This document shows, in pieces, positions 26,834-37,716 of a DNA stretch of 64,000 bases. The translations under genes and the position numbers were made by a program. The DNA lies in contig NZ_CAJGZP010000001.1 in the NCBI RefSeq assembly GCF_904846155.1, positions 3,286,001-3,350,000 of the forward strand, written 5' to 3'. Each line of letters begins with the position of its first letter. The stretch's first letter is position 1. This DNA comes from Psychrobacter fulvigenes (GTDB taxonomy: Bacteria; Pseudomonadota; Gammaproteobacteria; Pseudomonadales; Moraxellaceae). The notes beneath the pieces were generated by a model. That model was not told the origin of the DNA. It worked only from the letters and a program-made list of their open reading frames with translations, and searched no databases.

Positions 26834-26979
26834 CGTATGTCGCTATGAAGTAAAAACAGCGACAAACGCCTATCCATGATACGAGTGACATAAGTTATTG
26901 CTTCGTCACTCGTGTTAACCCTCGTGGTTCGTGTTAAGATGTCCCCTATTAATAATTTTAAAAACAGATACGGTATTTT

Positions 26980-29238
26980 ATGACTTGGAATGATCCAAAC
27001 GCCTCGGCTGAAGCACAAAGATATGTCAACCCCATCCCTAGCCGTGAGCTTATATTGCGCACGATTACAGAATATGGCGAAGCGACACATCAGCAGCTGG
27101 CAAAAGCTTTCAATATTGATGATTCAGATCAAATCGAAGCCTTAGCCAATCGCCTAAAGGCGATGGTACGTGATGGCCAGATTAACCGCGAAGGGCGTCC
27201 TTCTCGCTTTCGTGCAGTGACGCAACAAGATGTCGTCAGCGGCACAGTCTCTGCCCATGCAAAAGGCTTTGGTTTTGTGGTATTGGCTGATATGCCAGAC
27301 TTGTTTTTGCATGAAAAGCAAATGCGCTGGGTCTTCAATGGTGATAAGGTAAATGCTGTCGGTACTTCGATAGACAGCCGTGGCCGTACCGAAGGGCGTA
27401 TCGTTGAAATTACTGAGCGTCATCAAGATCAGTTCATTGGTACTCTAGCTCGTGATGAAGAAGGATATTGTGTTGAGCTTGGTAGCCCAAATAATCATCA
27501 GCCCATTACCGTTACTGACGAAAACGTACAAGCATTTGAAGCGAAGCAAGGTGCTCCCGTCAAGGTAGATGTCATCGATTGGCCCAATCAGCATGAGTTT
27601 GCAACTGGAAAAATCACTGAAGTACTTAGTGATGAAAACGATCGTGAACTTATTATTGAAACAACGCTACTCAATTATGATATTCCATCTGAGTTTAGCG
27701 AAGCGGCACTGAAGCAAGCCAATGACTATAGAGAACCGAGCAAAAAAGATCTAAAAGGTCGTAAAGACTTACGTGATGTTGCATTGATTACTATCGATGG
27801 TGAAGACGCACGTGACTTTGACGATGCGGTATTTGCAGAGAAGCGCGCTGGTGGTAACTACCGTGTGCTAGTGGCCATTGCGGATGTCAGCCATTATGTG
27901 ACACCCAACTCTCCGCTTGATCAAGACGCTTATGAGCGCGGCACCTCTGTGTACTTCCCGCATCGTGTCATTCCGATGCTCCCTGAAGTTCTGTCCAATG
28001 GACTGTGCTCACTGAACCCTTCGGTTGATCGCCTATGTATGGTGGCTGACATTAAGGTATCTCGCGCCGGTAACGTCACAGGCTATGAGTTCTATCCTGC
28101 AGTGATACATTCACAAGCACGCTTGACCTATACGCAGGTGAATAGTTATCTTGAAAACCCAAAAGATGACATTGTTCCAAAATCATTGACAGAAAACAAA
28201 GACGTCAAAAAATCTGTCGATACCCTATATCAGCTGTATGAGCTGCTCGTCAAAAAGCGTGAACAACGTCATGCGATGGAGTTTGAGACGGTTGAGACTT
28301 ATATTAAGTTCAACGAAAAGGGTGGCATCGCTGCTATCTTGCCACGTACTCGCGGTGACGCACAGAAGCTTATCGAAGAGTGTATGCTACTGGCGAATAC
28401 CTGCGCGGCGAATTTTACCCTGAAAAACGAGCTACCAGTCTTATATCGTAACCATGATAAGCCTGATGGTGAAAAATCAATGCGTATTCACGAATATGCA
28501 AAGAACTTTGGTTTACCCTTTCCAGAGGAGAATCCAACGCAAGCCGATTATCAGCGGATTATCGAAGCGACTAAAGACAGACCCGACGCCATTAGTATTC
28601 ATAGCATGCTGCTACGTTCAATGATGCAGGCTAATTATTCACCAGATAACATCGGTCACTTTGGCTTAGCCTATGATGAATATAGCCACTTTACGTCGCC
28701 TATTCGCCGCTATCCTGATCTGATGTTACACCGTGCAATTAAAGCAAAAGTCACAAATAGCCAGCAACCTGTTATGGACTTCTCTTTGGATGGTGCAGGT
28801 ACACAAACTTCAGATACCGAGCGCCGCGCCGAAAAAGCCTCGCGCTATGTAGAGTCTTGGCTCAAATGTCATTATATGAAAGACCATGTAGGCGAAGAGT
28901 TCAATGGTGTGATCACTACTGTGACAAGTTTTGGACTGTTTGTGACCTTAACCGACTTATACATTGACGGTCTGGTGCACATCTCAAACGTTGGTGACGA
29001 CTTCTTTGTTTATGATGAAAAGCAGCAGCAACTGATCGGTAAAGATAAAAACTCATTATTTGGACTTGGTGACTTGGTAAAAGTAAAAGTCGCTGGCGTG
29101 AATATGGATTTACTACAGATCGACTTCGATTTGACAGCCAAATTAAAATCCAGTGAAATGAATCAATCTGAGCCCGGGTCGAGCGCACCGAAGAAAAAAC
29201 GTCGCCGCAGTAACAGTAATGGTAAAAAAAGCTCATAA
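26980..29238 (+). CDS. rnr: Ribonuclease R
   Basis: 3'-5' exoribonuclease of 752 residues that degrades structured RNA. Order: an N-terminal helix-turn-helix-like region (~15-70), cold-shock domains (CSD1 ~85-150; CSD2 to ~235), the RNB catalytic domain starting near 270 with D-G-E-D-A-R-D-F-D-D-A-V (metal-binding Asp cluster), and an S1 domain near 645-730. A Lys/Ser-rich tail ends in K-K-K-R-R-R, typical of RNase R and absent from RNase II. There is no tRNA or rlmB gene beside it, although rlmB follows rnr in many genomes. A terminator follows. Confidence 0.97.
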   Translation: MTWNDPNASAEAQRYVNPIPSRELILRTITEYGEATHQQLAKAFNIDDSDQIEALANRLKAMVRDGQINREGRPSRFRAVTQQDVVSGTVSAHAKGFGFVVLADMPDLFLHEKQMRWVFNGDKVNAVGTSIDSRGRTEGRIVEITERHQDQFIGTLARDEEGYCVELGSPNNHQPITVTDENVQAFEAKQGAPVKVDVIDWPNQHEFATGKITEVLSDENDRELIIETTLLNYDIPSEFSEAALKQANDYREPSKKDLKGRKDLRDVALITIDGEDARDFDDAVFAEKRAGGNYRVLVAIADVSHYVTPNSPLDQDAYERGTSVYFPHRVIPMLPEVLSNGLCSLNPSVDRLCMVADIKVSRAGNVTGYEFYPAVIHSQARLTYTQVNSYLENPKDDIVPKSLTENKDVKKSVDTLYQLYELLVKKREQRHAMEFETVETYIKFNEKGGIAAILPRTRGDAQKLIEECMLLANTCAANFTLKNELPVLYRNHDKPDGEKSMRIHEYAKNFGLPFPEENPTQADYQRIIEATKDRPDAISIHSMLLRSMMQANYSPDNIGHFGLAYDEYSHFTSPIRRYPDLMLHRAIKAKVTNSQQPVMDFSLDGAGTQTSDTERRAEKASRYVESWLKCHYMKDHVGEEFNGVITTVTSFGLFVTLTDLYIDGLVHISNVGDDFFVYDEKQQQLIGKDKNSLFGLGDLVKVKVAGVNMDLLQIDFDLTAKLKSSEMNQSEPGSSAPKKKRRRSNSNGKKSS

Positions 29239-29263
29239 ACTATTGAATCATAAATTGAACCAT

Positions 29264-29298
29264 AAAAAGGGGCTAAAGTTAACTTTAGCCCCTTTTTT
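29264..29298. terminator. Bidirectional terminator between rnr and the minus-strand genes
   Basis: Perfect hairpin AAAAAGGGGCTAAAGTT / AACTTTAGCCCCTTTTT, serving rnr and the convergent small gene ending at 29328. Confidence 0.95.
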
Positions 29299-29327
29299 GT
29301 GTGTCAGGTTTCATCATACTGCTTTAT

Positions 29328-29621
29328 TTACTGTGTACTATCCACTTGTTCAAAACGTGCGCTATCGGCTTGTTGAGCGTTATTAATCTGTGTAGTTGCC
29401 TTGTCTATAATGGCTTTTGGCTGCTCCCCTAGAGGTTTTGCTGCCCCATCTGACGGATTATTTGAGAAGCTATCAGAATCGCTAGTCGTAGATTGCGCTG
29501 ATGCGTTACTGCTAGCGATAGCCTGTCTGTTATTCTTATGAAGATTGCCATTGATGACATTAAAAGCCAGCAACATGACAATACCTATCAAGGCGATGAT
29601 AACTAAGTTTTTTGCTTGCAT
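29328..29621 (-). CDS. Small single-pass membrane protein of unknown function
   Basis: 97 residues. One N-terminal hydrophobic helix (V-I-I-A-L-I-G-I-V-M-L-L-A-F) follows a short M-Q-A-K-N start. It is either an uncleaved signal anchor or a signal peptide. The rest is a polar, low-complexity Ser/Ala/Asn/Gln tail, probably periplasmic. I do not recognise a family. It is downstream of the 80-residue gene and BON-MscS gene on the same strand, 66 bp away, so co-transcription is possible. Confidence 0.6.
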   Translation of the reverse strand: MQAKNLVIIALIGIVMLLAFNVINGNLHKNNRQAIASSNASAQSTTSDSDSFSNNPSDGAAKPLGEQPKAIIDKATTQINNAQQADSARFEQVDSTQ

Positions 29622-29687
29622 GCTGATTCTCTTGTGACGTTAGGTTTGTCACTTAAGCCTGCATTTTTTATGCCTAAAGCTCATACC

Positions 29688-29930
29688 TTACTCTTGTGGG
29701 CTATTGCTATTCAATAAATCCGTCTCATCAGAGCCTTCTGCAATTTCTTGTTCGACCTTTTCCATGAGCTTGGCATCAGGACGGGCATCAAACATTTCTT
29801 CAGCATCTTGTCCCTGTAGTATCTGCTTGGCACGTGCTTTGGCTTGCTTTTTATCCTCATCATCGACGTCACTATCTTTATCATGAGCTTTGTAAGTAGC
29901 GTTGGAATCAGTTGTTGGCGTGACCGTCAT
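29688..29930 (-). CDS. Small acidic protein of unknown function
   Basis: 80 residues, very rich in Asp, Glu and Lys, no Cys and no hydrophobic segment. It is probably soluble and largely helical or disordered. A central D-E-D-K-K-Q-A-K-A-R-A-K-Q-I-L-Q stretch could be a helix. It starts 15 bp after the BON-MscS gene on the same strand, which suggests an operon. Its ribosome-binding site is poor, consistent with translational coupling. No family recognised. Confidence 0.55.
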   Translation of the reverse strand: MTVTPTTDSNATYKAHDKDSDVDDEDKKQAKARAKQILQGQDAEEMFDARPDAKLMEKVEQEIAEGSDETDLLNSNSPQE

Positions 29931-29945
29931 ATCAGAACCAGCGCC

Positions 29946-31367
29946 CTAACCGCCTTGAATATGCTCAAAGGCTTCTTCTAACTTATTATTAAAACGCAAG
30001 CGATAAATCGGTTCTGGTAGGCTAAATCCTGTATTTTCTAAAGCATGTTTGGTTTCACGAATAGTGATGCTACGTGCTTTAGAAAAGTCTGCTTCTGATT
30101 GATCAACCCAAACTTGAAACTCAAGCACTATATTGGAATCACCGACATTAGTAATGACAGCATTGGCTTTGGGCTTGTCCAAAACAAACTCTAAGGTACA
30201 AATCGCATCAAGCCCGACCTTAATAGCGGCCAGTGGGTCATCATTCGCATCCACCCCTAGCTCAAAGGTAAAGCGACGTTCGGGATTTTTGGTGTAGTTC
30301 AAAATAATGCCTTTAAAGACCTCAGCATTAGGAATGCGCAACTGATTACCATCTAGTGTCATCAAGATAGTTGCGCGTGAAGTCAAACGTACCACTATCC
30401 CTTCATGTTCATTAATCTTTACATGATCACGAGCACGAAAGGGTTGGCGAATACTGAGCATAAGAGAAGCAATATAGTTTTCAATAGAGTCTTTTACAGC
30501 AAAACCAACGGCAATACCGATGACCCCTGCACCGCCTAGCAGTGTGCCTAAGATGGTCTCTGCACCTATCAAACTGAGCGCTAATATCAACCCAAAAATA
30601 ATAAAAATGACTTTGATGGTTTGTGATAGCAGCTCGGCCACAAAAGGATTGGGCGTCAAGCGCTGCCAGATTTCTTGGCGCTTGGACAGCCAACTACCGA
30701 ACCAAGCTACCAAACCAAATAAGACAATACCGACCAATAGTAAAGGTAAGGCTTTAACCAAATTTGTCAGCTGGTTTTTCAGCCCTTGATAAACGGTTGA
30801 GACGTTGTCCTGTACATCAAGCGTACGAACAATATTATCCTCAACCGTCACGACATCCGTTAGGCGGTTGGTAAGATTAATGGCTTGTTGGGCTTTTTTT
30901 TCATTTGGGGTTTCACCCGTCAAAGTCACCACACCTTGGGTCACGCTGACATTGACTGCCTGCAAACCATCAATCTCGGAAAAAATCCCGCTGATACGTT
31001 GACGAATGTCATTGTCTTTTTGTAGCGTTGGTTTGGTTTCAATTTGGGCGTTGTTGGTGCTCTCACCGCTAATCACTGGCGCCGGCTCTATGGGTGCTGG
31101 TTCTATCGGTGCAAGATCCGCAGGTTCTGTACTATCCGTTTCTGTACTGTCTACAGTAGTGCTCTCTCCTGCGTCTATTACTGGCTCTTTGACCTCTACG
31201 CTTGCTGAAGTGCTGTCGTTAACGTCTAGTGCAGCAGCGCTATCAATGATCTCTTCACCAGCTGCGTGAGCAGGTAAAACATAAAAGATGCTCATGACTA
31301 CTAGCAGCAGTTGACTCAAAGCCAGCAAACGCCCACGTGTGGATAGTTGGTCAAAAAAAGCCAGCAT
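29946..31367 (-). CDS. MscS-family mechanosensitive channel with N-terminal BON domain
   Basis: 473 residues from ATG 31367, preferred over ATG 31373 because AAGGA lies 5 nt upstream of the inner ATG. Order: signal peptide ending near A-H-A-A, a Ser/Thr/Glu/Pro linker with P-I-E-P-A-P repeats, and a BON domain (residues ~120-183). Then come two transmembrane helices, the MscS pore helix (G-A-G-V-I-G-I-A-V-G-F-A-V-K-D ~280-294) and the cytoplasmic beta domain. MscS channels release solutes on hypo-osmotic shock. BON domains bind lipid or peptidoglycan-related surfaces, so this part likely lies in the periplasm. It is followed by two small genes. Confidence 0.88.
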   Translation of the reverse strand: MLAFFDQLSTRGRLLALSQLLLVVMSIFYVLPAHAAGEEIIDSAAALDVNDSTSASVEVKEPVIDAGESTTVDSTETDSTEPADLAPIEPAPIEPAPVISGESTNNAQIETKPTLQKDNDIRQRISGIFSEIDGLQAVNVSVTQGVVTLTGETPNEKKAQQAINLTNRLTDVVTVEDNIVRTLDVQDNVSTVYQGLKNQLTNLVKALPLLLVGIVLFGLVAWFGSWLSKRQEIWQRLTPNPFVAELLSQTIKVIFIIFGLILALSLIGAETILGTLLGGAGVIGIAVGFAVKDSIENYIASLMLSIRQPFRARDHVKINEHEGIVVRLTSRATILMTLDGNQLRIPNAEVFKGIILNYTKNPERRFTFELGVDANDDPLAAIKVGLDAICTLEFVLDKPKANAVITNVGDSNIVLEFQVWVDQSEADFSKARSITIRETKHALENTGFSLPEPIYRLRFNNKLEEAFEHIQGG

Positions 31368-31414
31368 TAACATCCTTGAATAAAATATTGTTTTAATAAA
31401 GTTTTTGTTAACAG

Positions 31415-31439
31415 TCGTCTATGCCATCAACATAGACGA
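31415..31439. other. Hairpin in the hisA to BON-MscS gap
   Basis: Perfect arms TCGTCTATG and CATAGACGA around a 7-nt loop, with no T run on either side. It could be a weak rho-dependent stop or an RNA stability element. Confidence 0.35.
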
Positions 31440-31485
31440 ACATATTGACAATAGTCGTTCACGCATTGATTATCTAAACACAGGA

Positions 31486-32223
31486 TTAACTGTCTAAATA
31501 ACTTTGCGCCTCGCCAAGATCCAACGTGCCTTCATAGATGGCGCGTCCAGTAATAATCCCTTCAAGGCAATCACCATAAGGTTTTAGTAATTCAATATCT
31601 TGCATGTCTGTCACCCCACCTGATGCGATAACTGGCAGGCCGCCTTCACGTGCTAGGTTTACTGTCTGCTCGACGTTGACGCCTTGCATCATGCCATCAC
31701 GAGCAATATCGGTATAAACAATGGAAGAGACACCAACATCAGCGAAGCGTTTTGCAAGCTCTGTTGCCTTGGTATCGGTAACATTTGCCCAACCATGAGT
31801 CGCCACCAAACCGTCTTTTGCATCTATGCCAACGATGATATGTCCAGCAAATTCACGGCAGGCTTCAGCAACAAACTCAGGATCTTCAACCGCTTTGGTA
31901 CCGATAATAATATAAGTAAGGCCAGCAGTAATGTACTGCTCAATAGTATTTAGATTGCGCACGCCGCCACCCAATTGAATCGGCAGCTTCGGATAAGCTT
32001 TGGCGATGTCATGCACCACGCGCTTATGCACAGGCACACCTTCAAACGCACCGTTGAGATCAACCAAATGTAATCGACGCGCACCCTCTTTTACCCAACG
32101 TGCCGCCATGGCTACTGGATCATCAGAGAATACCGTATCGTCTTCCATTCGGCCTTGTTTCAAGCGTACACATTTACCATCTTTTAGATCAATAGCAGGA
32201 ATAATTACAGGTGCAGCACACAT
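31486..32223 (-). CDS. hisA: Phosphoribosylformimino-AICAR ribotide isomerase
   Basis: HisA, the histidine pathway isomerase that opens the ribose of ProFAR to give PRFAR. It is 245 residues from the ATG at 32223; the longer frame from 32283 is rejected because AAGGAG lies just upstream of this ATG. It is a TIM barrel with [14 protein letters not shown] at the N-terminus (catalytic Asp), the G-G-G-V-R phosphate loop, [12 protein letters not shown] (second Asp) and A-S-G-G-V. No other his gene is next to it in the window, so it is separated from hisF and hisH here. Confidence 0.97.
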   Translation of the reverse strand: MCAAPVIIPAIDLKDGKCVRLKQGRMEDDTVFSDDPVAMAARWVKEGARRLHLVDLNGAFEGVPVHKRVVHDIAKAYPKLPIQLGGGVRNLNTIEQYITAGLTYIIIGTKAVEDPEFVAEACREFAGHIIVGIDAKDGLVATHGWANVTDTKATELAKRFADVGVSSIVYTDIARDGMMQGVNVEQTVNLAREGGLPVIASGGVTDMQDIELLKPYGDCLEGIITGRAIYEGTLDLGEAQSYLDS

Positions 32224-32283
32224 ACAGCACTCCTTATAAAATACTTTTAATAGCGGAAATAAAACAGAAACAACAATTATCAA

Positions 32284-32930
32284 GAATTACCATTTATAAG
32301 TTACATATAAACCAACTCTGTTTTAAGGTAAAAAACAACTTAAGTTTGCCCTCAAGACTAGGCATGATACCAATTCACACATAACTATGCAGTGATTATT
32401 ACCAGTTTCAGTCACTGATATCGGAACAACCATTGGATAAATTCAATTAGTAACTGGCAATTTTAGGTTAATTTAGCGTATAATCCTAGGTAAATTTGTA
32501 TTTGTTTCTGAGTCTTAACAATCATGTATCAAAATCTGTAGCCTATTTATAAATAGACAGGTAAATGATATTTGGTGGTTAAGATACGACAAGTTTTAGA
32601 TTTTCTATAAAAAGGTATGGTAAGGCTGTTTATATTAAGGTTAATAGCGTTAAGTGTTAGCTTTGATTGGACAACTCTATTATGCATCTTGGTAGCCAGT
32701 CGCCACTTTGGTCATTCGAATAAGACATTAACGTGTTGTTAAGGAGTCTAAGGTCAGCGTTAATACTCTTAGTAGCAGTCAATCTTAAGCATAGTGTTGT
32801 AAGGGCTTCATCACAGTTTTGCCACAGGCTACTGATGATGCGAGGTTTTGAGCACCGCTGCCGTTGATACTGCCGTTGTACCAAACAGGACGTCTGGTAT
32901 CGTTTTAGACTATGGACTAAGTTTTCGCTT
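32284..32930. other. Long intergenic region upstream of nqrA
   Basis: About 650 bp with no credible gene. A frame on the minus strand overlapping nqrA is not supported by codon use or a ribosome-binding site. It contains a TATAAT at 32479-32484. If that is used, the nqr transcript has a ~440 nt leader; no known riboswitch was recognised in it. Confidence 0.5.
32455..32484 (+). promoter_or_regulatory. Candidate promoter for the nqr operon
   Basis: -10 TATAAT at 32479-32484, and a weak -35 (TGGCAA) about 18 bp upstream. The perfect -10 is the main support. Confidence 0.4.
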
Positions 32931-34283
32931 ATGATTACCATCAAAAAAGGTTTGGATTTGCCCATCGCAGGTGAGCCCTCCCGCGAGATATCAGAGCACA
33001 GACCCGCACATGTGGCAGTTGTTGGCTACGATTACGTGGGCATGAAGCCCACGATGAATGTCAAAGAAGGTGACATCGTAGCAAAAGGTCAGCCCGTTTT
33101 TGAAGACAAAAAACGAGTCGGCGTTATTTATACTGCTCCTGCTGCTGGTAAAGTCATCGCTGTTAATCGTGGTGAGCGCCGTGTGTTTGAGAGTCTCGTG
33201 ATTGAGGTTGACCCAAACGGTGAAGAAATTGAGTTTCAGCGCTATGACTCCCAGCAACTTGCTGACTTAGACGCTGAAGCTGTTGAAACCCAACTGATCG
33301 CCTCTGGTGAATGGACTGCTTTTCGTACCCGTCCTTATAGCCGCTCTCCCGAAATCGGTGCTCGTCCGCATGCTATCTTTGTCACCGCCATGGATACCAA
33401 TCCATTAGCGTTTGACCCGATGCTGCTAATCAACGACAAAATACAAGCATTCAATGACGGTCTAGCTGTCTTATCAACACTGAGTCCTAAGACCTTTGTT
33501 TGTCATTATGGTGATGCTAAGCCAACACCAGCACCGCATACAGCCGCTAACAATGTGACTGAATACCATAGCTTTTCGGGTAAGCACCCAGCTGGTCTTG
33601 CCGGTACGCATGTGCACTTCTTGCATCCAATCAGTCGCGGCGTTACCGTCTGGACAGTTGGTTATCAAGATGTGATCGCTATCGGCAAGCTGTTTACGAC
33701 CGGTCGCCTGTATACAGAGCGTATGGTTAGCTTAGCAGGTCCTGCCGTCAATAAACCGCATTTGGTTGTTACCGAGCGTGGTGCTGACGTCACTACATTG
33801 ACCAAAGGCCAATTAGCTGCTGGCGAGAACCGTATTATCTCAGGCTCCGTACTGTCTGGTCGCAGACTATATGACAATGTAGCATATCTTGGTCGCTTTC
33901 ATAATCAGATCAGTGTGTTGCCTGAAGGCCGTGAGCGCCCAGCGTTTCACTTCTTTACACCAGGTGCAAACCGCTTCTCTAAGCTTCCTATCTATATCTC
34001 ACAGTTTTTTGGTGGCAAAAAATACAACTTTACCACGACCAGTAACGGCTCACCACGAGCGATGGTACCTATTGGGGTTTATGAAGAGGTCATGCCGCAA
34101 GATTATCTGCCGACGCAACTTTTACGTGCACTTATCGTAGAGGATATCGTCTCTGCAGTAGAGTTAGGCGTACTTGAATTAGACGAAGAAGATGTCGCAC
34201 TATGCACCTTCGTTTCTCCTGGCAAATATGAATTCGGTGATATTTTGCGTGATAACTTAACGCGCATTGAGCTGGAGGGCTAA
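32931..34283 (+). CDS. nqrA: Na+-translocating NADH:quinone reductase subunit A
   Basis: First gene of the NQR operon, 450 residues. NqrA is the cytoplasmic subunit; it has no membrane helix. The N-terminus [13 protein letters not shown] and the V-G-M-K-P-T-M segment are diagnostic for the family. The complex oxidises NADH, reduces ubiquinone and pumps Na+ out. The next gene follows after 5 bp. There is no strong Shine-Dalgarno before its ATG, unlike the downstream genes. Confidence 0.97.
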   Translation: MITIKKGLDLPIAGEPSREISEHRPAHVAVVGYDYVGMKPTMNVKEGDIVAKGQPVFEDKKRVGVIYTAPAAGKVIAVNRGERRVFESLVIEVDPNGEEIEFQRYDSQQLADLDAEAVETQLIASGEWTAFRTRPYSRSPEIGARPHAIFVTAMDTNPLAFDPMLLINDKIQAFNDGLAVLSTLSPKTFVCHYGDAKPTPAPHTAANNVTEYHSFSGKHPAGLAGTHVHFLHPISRGVTVWTVGYQDVIAIGKLFTTGRLYTERMVSLAGPAVNKPHLVVTERGADVTTLTKGQLAAGENRIISGSVLSGRRLYDNVAYLGRFHNQISVLPEGRERPAFHFFTPGANRFSKLPIYISQFFGGKKYNFTTTSNGSPRAMVPIGVYEEVMPQDYLPTQLLRALIVEDIVSAVELGVLELDEEDVALCTFVSPGKYEFGDILRDNLTRIELEG

Positions 34284-34288
34284 CCACG

Positions 34289-35524
34289 ATGAAATTTTTA
34301 CACAATATGTTCGATCGTATGGAGCCGTCTTTCACCAAAGGTGGCAAACACGAAAAATACTATGCCATCTTTGAGATGTTTGACACTTTTTTGCGTCAAC
34401 CAGGCTCAACGACTTATGCATCTTCGCACGTACGTGACGGTATTGACCTTAAACGTATTATGATTACCGTATGGCTATGTACTTTCCCAGCGATGTTTTG
34501 GGGTATGTACAACGTCGGTCATCAAGCATTGACCGCCATCGCTCAATTGGGTCTACAACCTGAGGGCTGGCGTACCATCATCACTGGCATGGCAGGCTAT
34601 AACCCAGACAGTATCTGGGCAAGCTTTGTCTACGGAGCAATGCAGTTCTTACCGATATACCTTGTGACCTTTGCGGTAGGTATCTTATGTGAGATTATAT
34701 TTGCCGTGGTTCGTGGGCATGAAGTAAACGAAGGTTTCTTTGTGACCTCTGTACTGTATGCGCTATGTCTACCACCAGATATTCCTTTATGGCAAGTTGC
34801 CTTAGGTATCATCTTCGGTGTCGTCGTAGCAAAAGAAGTATTCGGCGGTACGGGTAAAAACTTCCTTAACCCTGCCCTATCAGGTCGGGCGTTCTTATAC
34901 TTTGCGTATCCAGCATATATGTCTGGTGACTCTGTATGGACGGCAGTCGATGGTTTCTCAGGTGCGACACCGCTTGGCCTCGCGGCACTTGGTGTAGTTC
35001 CTCAAGATTTCGTCGACGTCTATGGTAATGCCATCACTTGGAGTGATGCATTCTTAGGTAATATGCAAGGCAGTATCGGTGAAGTCTCGACGCTTGCCAT
35101 TCTAATCGGTGCGGTGTTCTTACTATGGACGCGCATTGCATCATGGCGCATTATGGCAGGTTGTGTGGTCGGTCTGATTGCCACTTCTTTACTATTCAAT
35201 ATGATCGGCTCAGAAGACAACCTCATGATGAGTCTGCCGTTTTATTGGCATTTGGTCATCGGTGGTTTTGCCTTTGGTGCCGTCTTTATGGCAACCGATC
35301 CAGTCTCGGCAGCACATACCAATAAAGGCCGTTGGGCTTATGGTATCTTGATTGGGTTTATGACAGTCTTAATTCGCGTCGTCAACCCAGCCTTCCCAGA
35401 AGGTATTATGCTTGCCATTCTATTTGCTAACTTATTTGCTCCATTGTTTGACTACTTTGTGACTCAAGCAAATATCAAACGCCAAACAGCACGGAGGGTT
35501 CGCTATGTCCAAGCCCAAAAGTAA
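34289..35524 (+). CDS. nqrB: Na+-NQR subunit B
   Basis: Integral membrane subunit of 411 residues with about ten hydrophobic helices. It carries the Na+ path and a covalently bound FMN. The flavin attachment motif S-G-A-T is at residues 224-227, T227 being the acceptor that ApbE flavinylates. G-K-N-F-L-N-P-A-L is also typical. GGAGGG precedes the ATG by 9 nt. Its end overlaps nqrC by 20 bp, so the two are translationally coupled. Confidence 0.97.
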   Translation: MKFLHNMFDRMEPSFTKGGKHEKYYAIFEMFDTFLRQPGSTTYASSHVRDGIDLKRIMITVWLCTFPAMFWGMYNVGHQALTAIAQLGLQPEGWRTIITGMAGYNPDSIWASFVYGAMQFLPIYLVTFAVGILCEIIFAVVRGHEVNEGFFVTSVLYALCLPPDIPLWQVALGIIFGVVVAKEVFGGTGKNFLNPALSGRAFLYFAYPAYMSGDSVWTAVDGFSGATPLGLAALGVVPQDFVDVYGNAITWSDAFLGNMQGSIGEVSTLAILIGAVFLLWTRIASWRIMAGCVVGLIATSLLFNMIGSEDNLMMSLPFYWHLVIGGFAFGAVFMATDPVSAAHTNKGRWAYGILIGFMTVLIRVVNPAFPEGIMLAILFANLFAPLFDYFVTQANIKRQTARRVRYVQAQK

Positions 35525-36383
35525 TAATGCAAAAACCATCAGCGTAGCCTTGACGCTATGCTTGGTGTGTTCCGTATTGGTCTCAGCTGTCGCCGTCGGT
35601 CTCAAGCCGGCACAAGTTGAAAACGCGCGCTTGGACCGTAATAAGAACATCTTAGTAGCCGCTGGTATGTTTGATCCTGCATCTGATACCGCTACTGACG
35701 TTGCTGAACGCTTTAAAGATTTTGACGTCGAGATTGTTGACTTAAATCAAGGCAACTACTTAGATGATGACCAGCTGTTAGATGTTGGTATTCCTGATCG
35801 CAATGCTTATGACGCCAGTCAAGCGACTAAGAATCAAGCATTAAGCGAAGACTTAGGTAACAACGACCCTGCTGGTATTGGCCGTGTACCTAAGTACGCC
35901 AAAGTCTATGTCAAAAGCGATGATGCTGGTCAACCTGAAATGGTGGTACTACCAATCCAAGGCTACGGCTTATGGGGTACTATCTATGGTTTCTTAACCC
36001 TTGAAAGCGACATGAATACCATCAAAGGTATCAGTTTTTATGAGCATAAAGAAACTCCAGGCCTTGGCGCTCGTATCGAAGAGCCAGAGTGGCGCGCCAA
36101 ATGGAGTGGTATCCACTCTTATGATGAAAATGGTGATGTTGCCACTGGTGTCTCTAAAGCTGGTACACCAAGAGACAACTGGGTCGACGGAATCAGTGGC
36201 GCGACGCTAACTGGTCGCGGCGTCAGCAACATGATTCAGTTCTGGTTGGGTGAGCAAGGTTATAAACCTTATTTAGACGCTCTACGTGAAGAGAGTGGTC
36301 AAACTATTGATAATGCTGACGTACAAGCTGCGCAATCGACAACCGAGCTGGCAGCACCAGTAGCAAACGGCAAGGAGGCATAA
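35505..36383 (+). CDS. nqrC: Na+-NQR subunit C
   Basis: 292 residues. One N-terminal transmembrane helix (about 12-33) followed by a large periplasmic domain with the second covalent FMN. The attachment motif D-G-I-S-G-A-T-L-T is at 228-236 with T234 as acceptor. The C-terminal ~35 residues (Gln/Ala-rich) are a non-conserved tail. GGAGG lies before the ATG inside nqrB. Confidence 0.97.
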   Translation: MSKPKSNNAKTISVALTLCLVCSVLVSAVAVGLKPAQVENARLDRNKNILVAAGMFDPASDTATDVAERFKDFDVEIVDLNQGNYLDDDQLLDVGIPDRNAYDASQATKNQALSEDLGNNDPAGIGRVPKYAKVYVKSDDAGQPEMVVLPIQGYGLWGTIYGFLTLESDMNTIKGISFYEHKETPGLGARIEEPEWRAKWSGIHSYDENGDVATGVSKAGTPRDNWVDGISGATLTGRGVSNMIQFWLGEQGYKPYLDALREESGQTIDNADVQAAQSTTELAAPVANGKEA

Positions 36384-36384
36384 C

Positions 36385-37056
36385 ATGGCTGACACTAAAA
36401 GTATCTTAACCTCGCCAATCTTTGATAATAACCCTATTGCTTTGCAGATCCTAGGTATCTGTTCAGCCTTGGCGGTAACCACCAGTGTGTCCAATGCGTT
36501 GGTCATGTGTGTGGCATTGACATTGGTAACGGCTTTTTCAAGCTTCTTTATCTCTATCATTCGTAAGCAGATTCCATCAAGTATCCGTATTATCGTACAA
36601 ATGACCATCATTGCCTCATTGGTTATCTTGGTCGATCAGGTGCTAAAAGCGGTCGCTTATGATGTGAGTAAGGGTCTATCAGTATTCGTTGGTTTGATCA
36701 TCACCAACTGTATCGTCATGGGTCGTGCAGAAGCATTTGCCATGAGCAACCCACCTGTACCAAGCTTTTTAGATGGTATCGGTAACGGTCTTGGCTACTC
36801 TGCAGTGCTATTGTTTGTTGCTACTATCCGCGAGCTATTAGGCGCTGGTACTTGGCTTGGCATTACCATTTTGCAGCCAGTCACTGACGGCGGTTGGTAT
36901 TTGCCAAACGGTCTATTATTACTGCCACCTTCGGCGTTCTTTATTATCGGTTTGTTCATTGCCATTATTCGTATCTGGAAACCAGAACAGGTGGAAGAAG
37001 CTGATTTTGTGATGAAGCCGCAGTCTAAAGGCATGGCACATGGAGGCGGTCACTAA
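36385..37056 (+). CDS. nqrD: Na+-NQR subunit D
   Basis: 223-residue membrane protein with about six helices, homologous to RnfE and to NqrE. With NqrE it forms the inverted-topology pair that holds an intramembrane iron centre through cysteines (seen here in [12 protein letters not shown]). GGAGG is 6 nt before the ATG. It overlaps nqrE at its stop (TAATG). Confidence 0.96.
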   Translation: MADTKSILTSPIFDNNPIALQILGICSALAVTTSVSNALVMCVALTLVTAFSSFFISIIRKQIPSSIRIIVQMTIIASLVILVDQVLKAVAYDVSKGLSVFVGLIITNCIVMGRAEAFAMSNPPVPSFLDGIGNGLGYSAVLLFVATIRELLGAGTWLGITILQPVTDGGWYLPNGLLLLPPSAFFIIGLFIAIIRIWKPEQVEEADFVMKPQSKGMAHGGGH

Positions 37057-37664
37057 TGGGACACTATATTAGTTTATTTATAACCTCAGTCTTTATTGAG
37101 AACATGGCACTGGCCTACTTCCTAGGCATGTGTACCTTTTTGGCAGTATCAAAAAAGGTATCAACGGCTATTGGTCTTGGCGTCGCTGTTATCGTGGTCA
37201 TGGTCATTACTGTGCCATTAAACAATTTACTGTTTCAGTTCATCCTAAAAGACGGCGCACTAGCATGGGCAGGCTTTCCTGATATCGACCTCAGCTTCTT
37301 AGGTTTGCTAAGTTATATTGGTCTGATTGCTGCAACCGTACAGATCTTAGAGATGTTCTTGGACAAGTTTGTTCCAGCTTTATACAACGCACTTGGCGTG
37401 TTTTTGCCACTGATCACTGTAAACTGTGCCATTTTAGGTGGCGTACTGTTTATGGTTGAGCGTGACTATAACTTTAGTGAGTCTGTGGTATATGGCGTAG
37501 GTGCAGGTTTTGGTTGGGCAATTGCTATCACCGCATTGGCTGGTATTCGTGAAAAGTTAAAGTACTCAGACATCCCAGCACCGCTGCGTGGTCTTGGTAT
37601 TACCTTTATCACAGTTGGCCTTATGTCGCTCGGCTTTATGTCGTTCGGTGGTATGTCCATTTAG
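37056..37664 (+). CDS. nqrE: Na+-NQR subunit E
   Basis: 202-residue membrane protein, homologous to RnfA and paired with NqrD. The conserved [14 protein letters not shown] near residue 20 and V-N-C-A-I-L-G-G near 130 carry the intramembrane cysteines. The start overlaps the nqrD stop. A 163 bp gap, unusual within the operon, separates it from nqrF. Confidence 0.96.
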   Translation: MGHYISLFITSVFIENMALAYFLGMCTFLAVSKKVSTAIGLGVAVIVVMVITVPLNNLLFQFILKDGALAWAGFPDIDLSFLGLLSYIGLIAATVQILEMFLDKFVPALYNALGVFLPLITVNCAILGGVLFMVERDYNFSESVVYGVGAGFGWAIAITALAGIREKLKYSDIPAPLRGLGITFITVGLMSLGFMSFGGMSI

Positions 37665-37669
37665 ACCGC

Positions 37670-37716
37670 TAGGCTTAGCGTTGTTGGTTGATAGAACGAT
37701 TAACGACCTAAGCCTA
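37670..37716 (+). other. Inverted repeat between nqrE and nqrF
   Basis: Arms TAGGCTTAG (37670-37678) and CTAAGCCTA (37708-37716) with a 29-nt loop, just after the nqrE stop. No T run follows, so it is more likely a processing or mRNA-stability structure than a full terminator. Confidence 0.5.

Noticed and set aside
32657..32965. A 102-codon minus frame overlapping the start of nqrA
   Set aside because: It runs antisense through the nqrA start and shows no ribosome-binding site or family similarity.
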